Of a stretch of DNA of 64,000 nucleotides, positions 1 through 9,046 are shown in pieces. The stretch is from Streptomyces sp. SID10853 (GTDB taxonomy: Bacteria > Actinomycetota > Actinomycetes > Streptomycetales > Streptomycetaceae). The position numbers and the translations under genes were made by a program. The stretch is taken from assembly GCF_010548145.1 (NCBI RefSeq), contig NZ_JAAGLN010000003.1, forward strand, positions 50,200 through 114,199, in the 5' to 3' direction. The notes beneath the pieces were generated by a model, which was given only the letters and a program-made list of their open reading frames with translations, was not told the origin of the DNA and ran no database searches. Within the stretch, counting starts at the first letter, position 1; each line of letters opens with the position of its first letter.

Positions 1-224
1 AGATAGAACGGGATGAGGAAGAGCGCCGCCAGCGCGATCAGCAGCACGGTGCGCAGCGCGCGCCCCGCCCTGACCAGGGCATCGTCGCGGCGGGTCGTTC
101 GGGCCGTGCCGGTGCGGATGCGGGCGCCTGCTCCGGTGCCGGTGCGGCGGGACGTACCTGTGCTGGTGCCGGTGCCGGTGCCAGTCCCTGCTCCGGTGTC
201 TGCGCCGGTTCGGGTGCGGGGCAT
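1..224 (-). CDS. Sugar ABC transporter permease 2, N-terminal part (cut by window edge)
   Basis: Second inner-membrane permease of a carbohydrate importer, judged mainly by position. It starts with ATG at 224, one base after the stop of the upstream permease gene, so the two are surely co-translated. The first 35 or so residues are a Gly/Thr/Ala-rich low-complexity tail, followed by a basic stretch and the start of a membrane helix (VLLIALAALFLIPFY, residues 59-73) where the window ends. MalG-type permeases start with a short cytoplasmic tail before helix 1; the Gly/Thr repeat is an unusual extension. The EAA loop that would confirm the family is outside the window. Confidence 0.72.
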   Translation of the reverse strand, partial: MPRTRTGADTGAGTGTGTGTSTGTSRRTGTGAGARIRTGTARTTRRDDALVRAGRALRTVLLIALAALFLIPFY

Positions 225-225
225 G

Positions 226-1119
226 TCAGTCCTCCGTCCTGCCGAGCCCGAACCACCGGGCCTGGACGATCGTCACCACCGCGATGATCAGGGCGAGAAT
301 GACCGCCCCCGCACTGCCCAGACCGAGGTTCTGGCCCTGCCCGAGCGCCGTGTAGTAGAGGTACACGAGCGGTGGCCGCGCGTACGGCGGATAGCCCCTG
401 GCATCACTCAGCAGGTTGTAGAACTCGTCGAACGCCTGGAACGCGTTGATCACGAGCAGCAGCACCACCGCGACCGATGTCGCCCGCAGCTGTGGGAACG
501 TGATGTGCCGGAAGACCTGCCAGCCCGGCCGCGCACCGTCGACGGCGGCAGCCTCGTACAACTGCGGTGCGATCCGCTGGAGTCCGGCGAGGAACAGCAC
601 CATGTAGAAGCCCGCCTGGAGCCAGAGCCGCAGGGTCACGATCACCAGCCAGTACCAGGGCGGATGGGTGGTCGAGAGCCATGCGGTCTGGTCGGTGCCG
701 AACCAGCCGAGCACGGTGTTGGCCAGCCCGAACCTGACCCCGTTGAAGACCGAGAGCTTCCAGATCATCGACGCCACCACATACGAGCAGGCGGCCGGGA
801 GGAAGAAGACCGAGCGGAAGAAGGACTGCGCGAACCGCAGCCGGTTCACCATCAGGGCCAGGGCGAGCGACAGCGCGTACGTCGCCGGGACGATGAACAG
901 TGAGAAGACCGCGAACGTCCACAGGCTGGAGGTGAACGCGCCGTCGGTCAGCATCGACGTGTAGTTGTCGAGACCCACGAAGTCCGTCGGCGAGACCGTG
1001 TTGTGGGCGTCGAAGAAGCTCAGATAGAGGCTCCACAGCAACGGTACGTACGTGAAGAGCGCGAGGCCGGCGGCGAAGGGGCCGACGAAGACCCAGAACC
1101 AGAGCGTGCGGTGTCTCAC
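226..1119 (-). CDS. Sugar ABC transporter permease 1 (MalF/UgpA type)
   Basis: A 297-residue integral membrane subunit of a carbohydrate ABC importer. About six hydrophobic helices are visible, the first at residues 7-30. The cytoplasmic EAA loop, which docks on the ATPase, is clear near residue 190 (EAAAVDGARPGWQVFRHI). Length and layout match the MalF/UgpA/LacF group of short permeases. It follows the binding-protein gene by 7 bp and precedes the second permease by 1 bp, forming a three-gene operon without its own ATPase; in Streptomyces such operons usually borrow the shared ATPase MsiK (family knowledge, not seen here). The sugar cannot be told from sequence. Confidence 0.9.
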   Translation of the reverse strand: MRHRTLWFWVFVGPFAAGLALFTYVPLLWSLYLSFFDAHNTVSPTDFVGLDNYTSMLTDGAFTSSLWTFAVFSLFIVPATYALSLALALMVNRLRFAQSFFRSVFFLPAACSYVVASMIWKLSVFNGVRFGLANTVLGWFGTDQTAWLSTTHPPWYWLVIVTLRLWLQAGFYMVLFLAGLQRIAPQLYEAAAVDGARPGWQVFRHITFPQLRATSVAVVLLLVINAFQAFDEFYNLLSDARGYPPYARPPLVYLYYTALGQGQNLGLGSAGAVILALIIAVVTIVQARWFGLGRTED

Positions 1120-1126
1120 TGATCCC

Positions 1127-2395
1127 TCACGACTTCTTCTGTACCCGCTGGAGTTCGCTGTTGGTCTTGCGTACGACCGCCCTCACCTCGGTCTCCGCGT
1201 TGGCGCCGTCCTTGATGATCCGGTTGAGGGCGTCCTGGTACGCGACCTGGCAGGCGGGCGTCCACAGCAGCGGCTGGGCCCAGCCGCTGTCGGTCGCGTA
1301 CCTGACCGCGTCCGCCGCCGCCCCCTCCCGCAGCTTCGCCGCCTTCTTCGCGAGGGAGATCCGGGCCGGGATGTGGAACCCGTAGGACAGCGCGAAGTCC
1401 TCCTGGTACGCGGTCCGGTCGATCCACAGCCACTTGGCGAACGCCTTGGCGTCGGCGCGGTGCTTGCTGCGCGCGCTGACCGCCGAGCTGTACGCCCCGA
1501 CCGGGACCGATGGCTTGCCGGCCGCGCCGTCCTTCGGGAAGGGCAGGACACCGAAGTCGTCGCCCAGCGCCTTCTTGACCGCCGGGAGCGCCCACAGGCC
1601 GCACCACTGCATGGCGGTGAGGCCCTGGACGAGCGCCGACGGGTCGGACCAGTCGGCCGGCGCGCCGAGCAGCAGTGACTTGTCGGCGTACAACCGGTGG
1701 AACTTGGCCAGGGTGCGGGCCGCCGCCGGGTCGTCGAAGCCGGTCTTCCCGTCCTCGGTGACAAGGCTGAGCCCGGCCGCGTAGAGCGGGGTGCCGCCGA
1801 GGACGCCCGCGCCGCCGTCGTTGCCGAGGAACAGGCCCTTGACCTTCTTGTCGGTCAACGCCTTCGCCGTGTCGACCAGTTCGTCGAGGGTGCGAGGCGG
1901 CTGGACGTTCGCGTCCTTGAGCAGGCTCTTGCGGTAGTAGAGGAGCTGGGTGTCGATGGTCTGCGGGATGCCCCAGATCTTCCCGCCGTACGTCTTCGGC
2001 GCGAGCACCGCCTGGTTGAAGTCGGCCTTCACCCCGTCGAAGAGGTCGGTCAGATCGGTGACCTGGCCGCCCTGGATCTGGTCCAGGGTGGGGCCGTTGA
2101 CCTCGAAGACGTCCGGGCCCGACGAGGACAGCAGCGCGGCGGCGGTCTGCTGGTCGTAATTGCCGGGCCGCCACTGGATCTTGACGGTCGCCTTGCGGTA
2201 GGCGTCCGCGTACCGCCGTACGGCCTGCTCGGTCCCGGCCTCGCCGTACTGGTGGTACCACTGCTGGAGTGTGGGCCCGCTGCCGCCCGAAGCCCCGCCG
2301 TCCCGGCCGGTGTTGGATCCGCACGCGGCGGCGAGCGCCCCGGTCAGTGCGAGGCTGCCACTGGTGGCGAGCAGTCGCCTGCGGCTGATGGTCAT
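1127..2395 (-). CDS. Sugar ABC transporter substrate-binding lipoprotein
   Basis: Extracellular solute-binding protein (family 1) that captures a sugar and hands it to the permeases encoded downstream. The start ATG at 2395 is chosen because a GGGGGAC-like ribosome site precedes it and because it gives a proper lipoprotein signal: basic RRR at residues 5-7, a hydrophobic core, and the lipobox LAAAC with the acylated Cys at residue 25, followed by a Gly/Ser spacer. Further upstream start codons in frame would bury this signal. The mature part has typical family segments such as GNYDQQTAAALLSS and an internal WCGLWALP stretch. Length (422 residues) is normal. Overlaps nothing; first gene of the operon. 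Confidence 0.92.
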   Translation of the reverse strand: MTISRRRLLATSGSLALTGALAAACGSNTGRDGGASGGSGPTLQQWYHQYGEAGTEQAVRRYADAYRKATVKIQWRPGNYDQQTAAALLSSSGPDVFEVNGPTLDQIQGGQVTDLTDLFDGVKADFNQAVLAPKTYGGKIWGIPQTIDTQLLYYRKSLLKDANVQPPRTLDELVDTAKALTDKKVKGLFLGNDGGAGVLGGTPLYAAGLSLVTEDGKTGFDDPAAARTLAKFHRLYADKSLLLGAPADWSDPSALVQGLTAMQWCGLWALPAVKKALGDDFGVLPFPKDGAAGKPSVPVGAYSSAVSARSKHRADAKAFAKWLWIDRTAYQEDFALSYGFHIPARISLAKKAAKLREGAAADAVRYATDSGWAQPLLWTPACQVAYQDALNRIIKDGANAETEVRAVVRKTNSELQRVQKKS

Positions 2396-2440
2396 GGTGG
2401 GTCCCCCTGGCTCCGGTCGGGCGTCGTTCGTCGGATCTCC

Positions 2441-2457
2441 CGTTGTACGCCCCAACG
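2441..2457. promoter_or_regulatory. Possible operator upstream of the sugar operon
   Basis: The 322-bp gap 2396-2717 separates the divergent sugar operon and VOC gene. It holds a short inverted repeat CGTTG-N7-CAACG about 50 bp upstream of the binding-protein start, a position suited to a LacI-type sugar regulator. The rest is C-rich low-complexity sequence with repeated CGTACG-type words and nothing else I recognise. The operator call is weak: arms are only 5 bp. Confidence 0.25.
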
Positions 2458-2717
2458 ATCAACCATGGTGCGGGATTGCGACAGGGGTGTTGCGCGGGGA
2501 TGTCGGCCCGGCCGGGGCGGTTTTCCGTACGGCTTTCCGTACGGTTCGCCGTGGGCCCCTCCGCGCGCCCCCGTGCGCCCCTCCCGTACGCCCGTCCGTA
2601 CGCCCCCCCGTGCGACTTTCCGTGCGGCCGATGAGTTCGCGGTCGGCCGGACGTCTACACCTCCGAAGGGCGCGCCGTAGGGCGGGCCACCGGACCGCTA
2701 CGAGAGAAGAGCCCGTA

Positions 2718-3122
2718 ATGCCTCAGATGATCTTCGTCAATCTGCCGGTCAAGGACCTTGAGGTCTCCAAGTCTTTCTTCACCGCGCTCGGCTACACGAT
2801 CAACCCGCAGTTCACCGATGAGAACGCGGCCTGTGTCGTGATCAGCGACTCGATCTTCGCGATGCTGATCACGGAACCGTTCTTCAAGCAGTTCACCAGG
2901 AAGGAGATCGCCGACGCGAGCAGGACCACCGAGGTGCTGGTCTGTCTCAGCGCCGAGAGCAGAGAGGATGTCGACCGGCTGGTCGACACCGCGCTGGCCT
3001 CCGGCGGCTCGCCCGCGAACGAGCCCCAGGACCAGGGCCCGATGTACGGGCGCTCCTTCCAGGACCCGGACGGCCACATCTGGGAGGTCATGTGGATGGA
3101 CCCGGCCGCGATCCAGGGCTGA
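2718..3122 (+). CDS. VOC-family (glyoxalase/bleomycin-resistance fold) protein
   Basis: A 134-residue single-domain protein of the vicinal oxygen chelate superfamily. The two beta-alpha-beta-beta-beta modules are recognisable: FVNLPVKDLEVSKSFFTALG at 5-24, and the C-terminal GRSFQDPDGHIWEVMWMD, which carries the usual DPDGH-WE motif with the metal-ligand-position Glu. The N-terminal ligand position is Asn rather than His, so it may not be a classical metal-dependent lyase. Substrate unknown; members act as lyases, dioxygenases or drug-binding resistance proteins. An AGAGAAGA purine stretch lies just upstream of the ATG. Monocistronic; the next gene is convergent. Confidence 0.85.
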   Translation: MPQMIFVNLPVKDLEVSKSFFTALGYTINPQFTDENAACVVISDSIFAMLITEPFFKQFTRKEIADASRTTEVLVCLSAESREDVDRLVDTALASGGSPANEPQDQGPMYGRSFQDPDGHIWEVMWMDPAAIQG

Positions 3123-3250
3123 CGGACGCGGACAGCGGACGACGGGGCCTGACCGCGCCCGGACGGCGGGGCCTGACCGCGCCCGGGGGAGGGGCGACGG
3201 GCGGCGGAGGCGGGGGGCGACGGGCGGAGGTGGGGGGGAAGAGGCCGCGG

Positions 3251-4213
3251 TCAGGCTCCGCCGCCCCCTGTTGCGCCCGCGCCCAGGGTGTCGAGGCCCG
3301 CGTACGTCACGCCGGTGAGCTGCTCGGACGCCGTCCAGAGCCGCTCGCCCGCCACATCGTTCGTCGTCCACTTCGCCCGCCAGGAAGGCCCCGGGCCCCC
3401 GCGCCAGCCGAGGAACCTGGGGCCGGTGAAGGAGTCGGGCAGGACGCAGGGTGCGGTGGCCGCGTAGAGCGTGGGCAGCGCACCTGTCTCGGCGGACTGG
3501 GCGAACACGCGGTTCCCCAGCTCCACCGCCCGCTCCGCCCCCGTGCGGCCCTCCATCCGCACCCCCGCCGTCTGGAGATTGGTGGCCGCGTAACCGGGGT
3601 GCGAAGCGGCCGCGACCAGGCCGGACCCCGCGGTGACGAGGCGCCGCGTCAGCTCATGGACGAAGAGCAGATTCGCGGTCTTGGAGCGGCCGTAGGCGAC
3701 CCAACGGCGGTAGTTCCGCTCGCTGTTGAGGTCGTTGATGTCGATATTGGAGATGACGTGGAGCCCGCTGGACACACTCACCACCCGGGCGTCCGGGGTG
3801 TTCAGCAGCTTCGGGACGAGCAGCCCGGTCAGGGCGAAGTGCCCGAGGTGGTTCACGCCGAACTGTGTCTCGAACCCGTCGGCGGTCGTGCCGTACGGCA
3901 GGGCCATGACGCCCGCGTTGTTGATGAGCAGATCGAGCCGCTCGGCCCGGACGGCCGACACGAACTCCCGCACGGACGACAGGTCCGCGAGATCCAGCCG
4001 TACGAACTCGACGTCCGCGTCGGGTACGTCGGCCCGGATCGTGGCTTCCGCCTCTCTGCCCCGGGTCTCACTGCGGCAGGCGAGGATCACCCGGGCACCG
4101 CGCCGGGCCAGCTCGCGGGCGGTCACGAGGCCGATGCCGCTGTTGGCCCCGGTGACCACTGCCGTACGCCCGCTCTGATCGGGAATGTCGCTCGTGTTCC
4201 AGATCTTGGTCAT
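3251..4213 (-). CDS. Short-chain dehydrogenase/reductase
   Basis: A 320-residue NAD(P)-dependent oxidoreductase with a complete classical SDR core: cofactor loop TGANSGIG at 21-28, NNAG at 98-101, catalytic Ser in VSVSSG (about 147-149), and YGRSK giving Tyr174 and Lys178. The sequence resembles the retinol-dehydrogenase/protochlorophyllide-reductase-like SDRs that recur in actinobacteria. The last 13 residues are a Gly/Ala tail. Transcribed toward the VOC gene (convergent); the 128-bp gap between them contains a GC-rich phrase repeated twice. Physiological substrate cannot be read from sequence. Confidence 0.9.
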   Translation of the reverse strand: MTKIWNTSDIPDQSGRTAVVTGANSGIGLVTARELARRGARVILACRSETRGREAEATIRADVPDADVEFVRLDLADLSSVREFVSAVRAERLDLLINNAGVMALPYGTTADGFETQFGVNHLGHFALTGLLVPKLLNTPDARVVSVSSGLHVISNIDINDLNSERNYRRWVAYGRSKTANLLFVHELTRRLVTAGSGLVAAASHPGYAATNLQTAGVRMEGRTGAERAVELGNRVFAQSAETGALPTLYAATAPCVLPDSFTGPRFLGWRGGPGPSWRAKWTTNDVAGERLWTASEQLTGVTYAGLDTLGAGATGGGGA

Positions 4214-4317
4214 GGTTCCAGCGTACGACCGGAGGCGAGGGGCGGGGCCGGCCTGCGTACATGCCTGCGCACCTGTCCGCGTACGACCGGAGCGGCGTCA
4301 GGCGGCCGCGCCTCCGC

Positions 4318-5040
4318 CTACGCCGGCGGGGCGACCAGCGTGGCCGACTGGTGTGCGCGCCGCAGTGCGTCCGCGACGAATCCGCGGGCCTTCAGCTCCT
4401 CGACGAGGCCGCGCAGGAACCGGACCGTCTCCGGCCCGCGGGTCCTGGTCGTGCCCACCGCCTGCCTGATCTCCATGAACCGGTCCTCGATCAGCCGGAC
4501 TTCGGGGTGGCCCGCGACGTATTCGGTCATCGGCTGCCTGATGCCGGCCGCTGCCTCCAGGTCCTGGGCGCGGAACGTGTCGACCCCTTCGTCTCCCCGT
4601 ACGACGCCCGCGTGCCGGAGGGTCCTGGTGAGGAAGAGGTCGTAGGCGGAGCCGCGCTTCACGCCGATACGCACGCCCGCCCGGTCGACGTCGGCGGGGG
4701 TGACCAGAGGCGAATCGCGCGGTACGGCGAAGACGCCCTCGATCACGACGTACGGGGCGGTGAAGGCGACTTCGGCCTCCCTGGCGGGTTCCACGGCCAG
4801 GAAACAGATGTCGGCGTGGCCCGCAGCCATCGCCTCGTACGACTTCCGCGCCGCGTCAAAGCAGAGCAGCTCCACCGGCACGCCGAGCCGGGCGCCGATC
4901 TCCCGCGCGATGTCCACCGTGACCCCGGACGGCGCGGCCGGCAGGCCCTGGGCCAGTACCGGATTGCCCAGATTGATCGAGGCCCGCAGGGTGCCGGTGG
5001 GCGCCAGGTCCCGGGTGACGGCAGCGGTGGCGATGGTCAT
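4318..5040 (-). CDS. Solute-binding-protein-fold protein (SBP family 3), no signal peptide
   Basis: A 240-residue protein with the family-3 extracellular solute-binding fold used by amino-acid importers: LRASINLGNPVLAQG near the N-terminus, then DIAREIGARLGVPVELLCFD, and the hinge region with the phrase DICFLAVEPAREAEVAFTAP. Unlike transporter subunits it has no signal peptide or lipobox, and no permease or ATPase gene is adjacent. It therefore probably acts in the cytoplasm, as a ligand sensor or a related enzyme (cyclohexadienyl dehydratase-like folds are one alternative). Divergent from the FMN reductase gene at 5115; they share a gap of under 80 bp. Confidence 0.8.
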   Translation of the reverse strand: MTIATAAVTRDLAPTGTLRASINLGNPVLAQGLPAAPSGVTVDIAREIGARLGVPVELLCFDAARKSYEAMAAGHADICFLAVEPAREAEVAFTAPYVVIEGVFAVPRDSPLVTPADVDRAGVRIGVKRGSAYDLFLTRTLRHAGVVRGDEGVDTFRAQDLEAAAGIRQPMTEYVAGHPEVRLIEDRFMEIRQAVGTTRTRGPETVRFLRGLVEELKARGFVADALRRAHQSATLVAPPA

Positions 5041-5114
5041 GCGGCGGAGTGTAGGGCACGTCCGCCGGAACCCACGCTTGACCTCAACCGCGCTTGATGT
5101 ATGACGCTCTGGCC

Positions 5115-5705
5115 ATGGACATCACCACGCACCCCTTGAAACTGACCGTCGTCATCGCCAGCAACCGCACCGGCCGTTTCGGCCCCACCGTCGCCGACTG
5201 GTTCCTCTCCCGCGCCCGGCTCCGTACCGACCTCGCCGTCGATGTGGTCGACCTCGCCGAAGTCGAACTGCCCACCGCGCTCTCCTACGATCCGCCGCCC
5301 GCGGTGCGCGAAGTGCTCGGCCAGGTCACCCCGCGGCTGGACTCGGCCGACGCCTTCGTCGTCCTGACCCCCGAGTACAACCACTCCTTCCCCGCGGCGC
5401 TCAAGAACCTCATCGACTGGCACTACGGCCAGTGGCAGGCCAAGCCCGTCGCGTTCGTCTCGTACGGCGGGATCTCCGGCGGGCTGCGCGCGGTCGAGCA
5501 GCTGCGGCAGGTGTTCGCCGAGCTCCACGCGGTCACCGTCCGCGACACGGTGAGCTTCCACAACGCGCACGGCCACTTCGACGAGGACGGTACGCACAAG
5601 GACCCCGAAGCGCCGGACGGGGCGGCCAAGGTCATGCTCGACCAGCTCGTCTGGTGGGGGCTGGCACTGCGGGAGGCGAAGACGGTCCGCCCGTACGGCG
5701 GCTGA
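5115..5705 (+). CDS. NADPH-dependent FMN reductase
   Basis: A roughly 196-residue flavodoxin-fold reductase that uses NAD(P)H to reduce FMN or quinone-like acceptors. The phosphate-binding loop region SNRTGRFGPTVADWF follows the first strand, and the flavin-contact phrase PEYNHSFPAALKNLIDW is intact. In-frame starts also exist at TTG 5094 and ATG 5097; ATG 5115 is preferred because the homologous part of the fold begins right after it, but no clear ribosome site decides the matter. Ends 90 bp before a convergent gene. Confidence 0.87.
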   Translation: MDITTHPLKLTVVIASNRTGRFGPTVADWFLSRARLRTDLAVDVVDLAEVELPTALSYDPPPAVREVLGQVTPRLDSADAFVVLTPEYNHSFPAALKNLIDWHYGQWQAKPVAFVSYGGISGGLRAVEQLRQVFAELHAVTVRDTVSFHNAHGHFDEDGTHKDPEAPDGAAKVMLDQLVWWGLALREAKTVRPYGG

Positions 5706-5796
5706 CCCGGGCGGTCCGCCGGTGGGGGCCGCGCCGGCGGGCGGGTGCCGAGCGTGTACCGGCCGTCGGCGCGGTCGCGGTCGCCGGCCGGTTCTG

Positions 5797-6555
5797 TCAG
5801 CGGTCGCCCAGGGCCCGCGCGACGCCGTTCTCGTGGGGGCCGAGGAAGTGCGGGTCCGGCTTGAACACGGCGTCCAGGGCCGCCTTCCCGGCCGCCAGGA
5901 CTTCGCGGGCGCCGCCGTAGTACCAGGTCACATCGTGGGTGTCGGTCGCGCCGACGCCGTACGACTCGATACCGGCCGACCGGCAGAGCGCGATGGCCCT
6001 GCGGATGTGGAAACCCTGGCTGACCAGGACGGCCCGGCGTACCCCGAACACCTTCCTGGCCCGTACGCACGAGTCCCAGGTGTCGAAGCCGGCGTAGTCG
6101 CTGACCACTCCGGCGTCCGGCACCCCGTGCCGGACGAGGTAGGCCCGCATCGCGTCCGGCTCGTCGTAACCGGTCCGGCTGTTGTCGCCGGTCACCAGCA
6201 CCACCTTCACCGTGCCCGCCCGGTACAGGCCGGCGGCCGTGTCGAGCCGGTGCGCCAGATACGGGGACGGCTTGCCCTGCCACAGGCCCGCGCCGAAGAC
6301 CACGGCCACATCGGCGGCCGGGACATCGGCCGTCGTCCGTATCCGGTCACCCGCGACGGCGAACATCCAGGTCGCGGGGGTGAGCGCCAGTACACAGCCG
6401 AGCATGACGGCCTGCACGGCGAGGCGCCGGCCGCGCCGGGTCCTGGGCAGCCGCGGCTTCGACAGCGGCCACCTCGACAGCGGCCACCTCGGCAGCCGCA
6501 CCTGTGGAAGCCGCGGCCGCACCCGTCGTGGGCGGGGCAGCGCGGGTCTGTGCAT
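5797..6555 (-). CDS. SanA/YdcF-type (DUF218) membrane protein
   Basis: A 252-residue protein with a basic, Pro/Arg/Trp-rich N-terminal cytoplasmic tail, a single membrane helix (about 50-70), and a DUF218 domain outside. The domain shows the usual phrases VVFGAGLWQGKPSPYLAHRL, VVLVTGDNS, YAGFDTWDSCVRAR and VSQGFHIRRAIALC. E. coli SanA, of the same family, affects the envelope barrier and vancomycin sensitivity. The tail contains tandem copies of RWPLS/KP encoded by a 15-bp direct repeat near 6464-6495. Start ATG 6555 chosen as the first Met after a GAGGGGC-type ribosome site region. Confidence 0.87.
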   Translation of the reverse strand: MHRPALPRPRRVRPRLPQVRLPRWPLSRWPLSKPRLPRTRRGRRLAVQAVMLGCVLALTPATWMFAVAGDRIRTTADVPAADVAVVFGAGLWQGKPSPYLAHRLDTAAGLYRAGTVKVVLVTGDNSRTGYDEPDAMRAYLVRHGVPDAGVVSDYAGFDTWDSCVRARKVFGVRRAVLVSQGFHIRRAIALCRSAGIESYGVGATDTHDVTWYYGGAREVLAAGKAALDAVFKPDPHFLGPHENGVARALGDR

Positions 6556-6644
6556 GGAGGGGCCTCCCGACGCCGAGTGCGGCCGAGTCTGGCCGGATGT
6601 GTCTGTCGGAAGGTCGGACGCACAAAAGGAGACGTCCGGTTCGC

Positions 6645-7232
6645 TCACCGCAGCGTGTACGTCAGATGCGTCACGCCGTCCCCCTCGGTCACCGTGGGCC
6701 CCTCCAGCGCGCGCGGCACGCTCTGCAGGTTGTCGAGGAAGCGCACACCAGCGCCGAGCAGCAGCGGCACCAGGTCGATCTGCAGCTCGTCCAGCAGCCC
6801 GGCGTTGATGCACTGCTGGGTCAGCTCCGCGCTGCCGATGGTGACCGTCTTCCCGCCCGCGGTCGCCCTGGCCTGCGCGATGGCGCTCTCCAGGCCGTCG
6901 GTGACGAAGGTCAGCGGGGTGTCCGCGCGGGGCCAGCCGTCCGGGATGCTGTGGCTGACGACGATCACCGGCTTGCCCATGGGATGGCCGCCGATCCAGC
7001 CACCCGAGTCCTCGAACGTACGCCGTCCATAGACCAGCACCCCGATCTCCTCCATGGCGCGGTTCAGCCGCTGCGCGCTGGCCTCCGACACCTGGAAGGT
7101 CATGTCGGGGTCGGCGGTCCTGACCGTGACGTCCCCGCCGCCGTACCAGCGGAACAGCTGGTCGATCCCGTCGGAGGGATGGGAGACGAACCCGTCCAGA
7201 GACATGGACATGTTGGCGGTCACCTTGGCCAT
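6645..7232 (-). CDS. Dihydrofolate-reductase-fold protein (RibD C-terminal-like)
   Basis: A 195-residue protein of the DHFR/RibD-C reductase fold. Family landmarks are MSLDGFVSHPSDGIDQLFRW near the N-terminus, VYGRRTFEDSGGW in the middle and the NADPH-side GSAELTQQCINAGLLDEL followed by LVPLLLGAGVRFLDNL. This group of stand-alone proteins is common in Streptomyces; most have no proven substrate. The start is placed at the Met that begins MAKVTANMSMSLDGF; two Met codons further upstream in frame are not supported by the fold. Upstream, 7233-7527 is low-complexity C/T-rich sequence with CTGCG repeats and nothing recognisable. Confidence 0.85.
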   Translation of the reverse strand: MAKVTANMSMSLDGFVSHPSDGIDQLFRWYGGGDVTVRTADPDMTFQVSEASAQRLNRAMEEIGVLVYGRRTFEDSGGWIGGHPMGKPVIVVSHSIPDGWPRADTPLTFVTDGLESAIAQARATAGGKTVTIGSAELTQQCINAGLLDELQIDLVPLLLGAGVRFLDNLQSVPRALEGPTVTEGDGVTHLTYTLR

Positions 7233-7527
7233 CGGTTCTCTCCGCTCTGCTCGGCCGTCCTGGCTCCACATCGTTCCCACGCGTCCTGAGTCCTGCGCCC
7301 TGCGTTCTGCATTCTGCGTCCCGTGTCCCGTGTCTCTCGTCCTGCGCCCTGGGCCCCGCGCATCTCTCGTCCCCCGTCCCTCGTTCCACGGTCCTCCGAT
7401 ACCGGCCGTCCGGCGACCCGGAGCCTCCGCACGTACCTCCGCACGTACCCCCTGACCGGCCGCCTCCTGAACCGCCGCCTGGCGGGCCCGGCCGCGTCCG
7501 GGGCCCGTGACTCAGTACTGTCGGAGC

Positions 7528-8847
7528 ATGGAAGGCACCACGTACACCCCGACCGACTGCGAGCGCTGGGACACCGAGCCGGACAAGAGGCCGGGCCGTA
7601 CTGCCTTCCAGCGCGATCGCGCACGCGTGCTGCACTCCGGTGCGCTGCGCCGGCTCGCGGGCAAGACCCAGGTGGTCACCCCCGGCTCGTTCCCGCAAGC
7701 GGGCGGCGGCGTCCGGGCGGGGGAGACCGCGTTCCAGATCTGGGACTCGAGCCCGCGCACCCGGCTCACACACTCCCTGGAATGCGCCCAGGTCGGAAGG
7801 GAACTCGGCGCCGCGCTCGGCTGCGACCCCGATCTCGTCGAGACCGCCTGCCTCGCCCACGACCTGGGCCACCCGCCGTTCGGACACAACGGCGAACTGG
7901 CCCTCAACGACTTCGCCGCGGACTGCGGCGGCTTCGAGGGCAACGCCCAGTCGCTGCGCCTGCTCACCCGTATCGAACCCAAACGGTTCGTCCGGTCGCC
8001 GGAGACCGGCGAGCAGGTCAGCGTCGGACTGAACCTCACCCGCGCCGCCCTCGACGCGGCCACCAAGTACCCGTGGCCGCGCGGTGCCCACCCCACCGAG
8101 CCGGGCTCGGTGAAATTCGGGGTGTACGAGGACGACCTGCCCGTCTTCGACTGGGCCAGGAGCGGCGCCCCGGCCCACCGCAAGTGCTTCGAGGCCCAGG
8201 TCATGGACTGGTCCGACGACGTCGCGTACTCCGTGCACGACGTCGAGGACGGGCTGCACGCCGGACACATCGACCCCCGCTGTCTGACCTCGGGGCCCGA
8301 GCGGGACGCCATCATGGCGGTGGCAATCGGACGTTACGTACCGGCCGACACCGATCCCGCCGAGCTCACCGGCGCACTCGACGGCCTCCTCGCCCAGGAG
8401 TGGTGGCCGCACGGCTACGACGGGAGCGCCGTCGCGCAGGCCCGGCTGAAGGACGCCACCAGCCAGCTCATCGGCCGTTTCTGTCTGGCGGCCGAGAGCG
8501 CCACCCGCGCCTCGTACGGCGCGGGACCGCTCACCAGATACGCGGCGGAACTCGTCGTGCCACGCCGGGCGCGGCTGGAGTGCGCCGTCCTCAAGGCCGT
8601 CGCCGACCGCTATGTGATGCAGCGCGAGGAGCAGGAGCGGCTCCGCATCGACCAGCGTGTCGTGCTCGCCGAACTGGCCGGTGCGCTCACGGCCCGTGCA
8701 CCCGAAGGGCTCGACCCGCAGTTCCGGGCCCTGTTCGAAGCGGCATCCGGCGAACGCGGACGCAAACGTGTGATCGTCGACCAGATCGCCTCACTCACGG
8801 ACACCGCCGCGCGTTCGCTGCACGCGCGGCTGACCATCCGTCACTGA
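7528..8847 (+). CDS. dgt: Deoxyguanosinetriphosphate triphosphohydrolase-like protein
   Basis: A 439-residue cytoplasmic HD-domain enzyme that hydrolyses dGTP (or other dNTPs) to the nucleoside and triphosphate, helping set dNTP pools. The metal-binding HD pattern is complete: [10 protein letters not shown] with His82, then HD at 111-112 within [16 protein letters not shown], and the later Asp in [29 protein letters not shown] at 27-43 is the typical N-terminal signature. An in-frame GTG at 7507 would add seven residues; ATG 7528 is preferred. It sits upstream of a flavoprotein gene and dnaG, a gene neighbourhood that is conserved in actinobacteria as far as I recall. Confidence 0.93.
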   Translation: MEGTTYTPTDCERWDTEPDKRPGRTAFQRDRARVLHSGALRRLAGKTQVVTPGSFPQAGGGVRAGETAFQIWDSSPRTRLTHSLECAQVGRELGAALGCDPDLVETACLAHDLGHPPFGHNGELALNDFAADCGGFEGNAQSLRLLTRIEPKRFVRSPETGEQVSVGLNLTRAALDAATKYPWPRGAHPTEPGSVKFGVYEDDLPVFDWARSGAPAHRKCFEAQVMDWSDDVAYSVHDVEDGLHAGHIDPRCLTSGPERDAIMAVAIGRYVPADTDPAELTGALDGLLAQEWWPHGYDGSAVAQARLKDATSQLIGRFCLAAESATRASYGAGPLTRYAAELVVPRRARLECAVLKAVADRYVMQREEQERLRIDQRVVLAELAGALTARAPEGLDPQFRALFEAASGERGRKRVIVDQIASLTDTAARSLHARLTIRH

Positions 8848-9046
8848 GGATGACCGCACGCAGTACGCCCGCACCGCCCCCGCGGTACGCCCTGCCGCCC
8901 GCCGCACGGGCACCGGTCCCGCGGGGCATGCCATCATGACCGGCCATTCCTGACCGTGCGTGAGCCTCAACACCTCACACCTCTTCCCCCATCACACTCC
9001 GTGCGGGACGCTCGCAAGTGGCGCCAGCACTACAAGGAGGCATCAA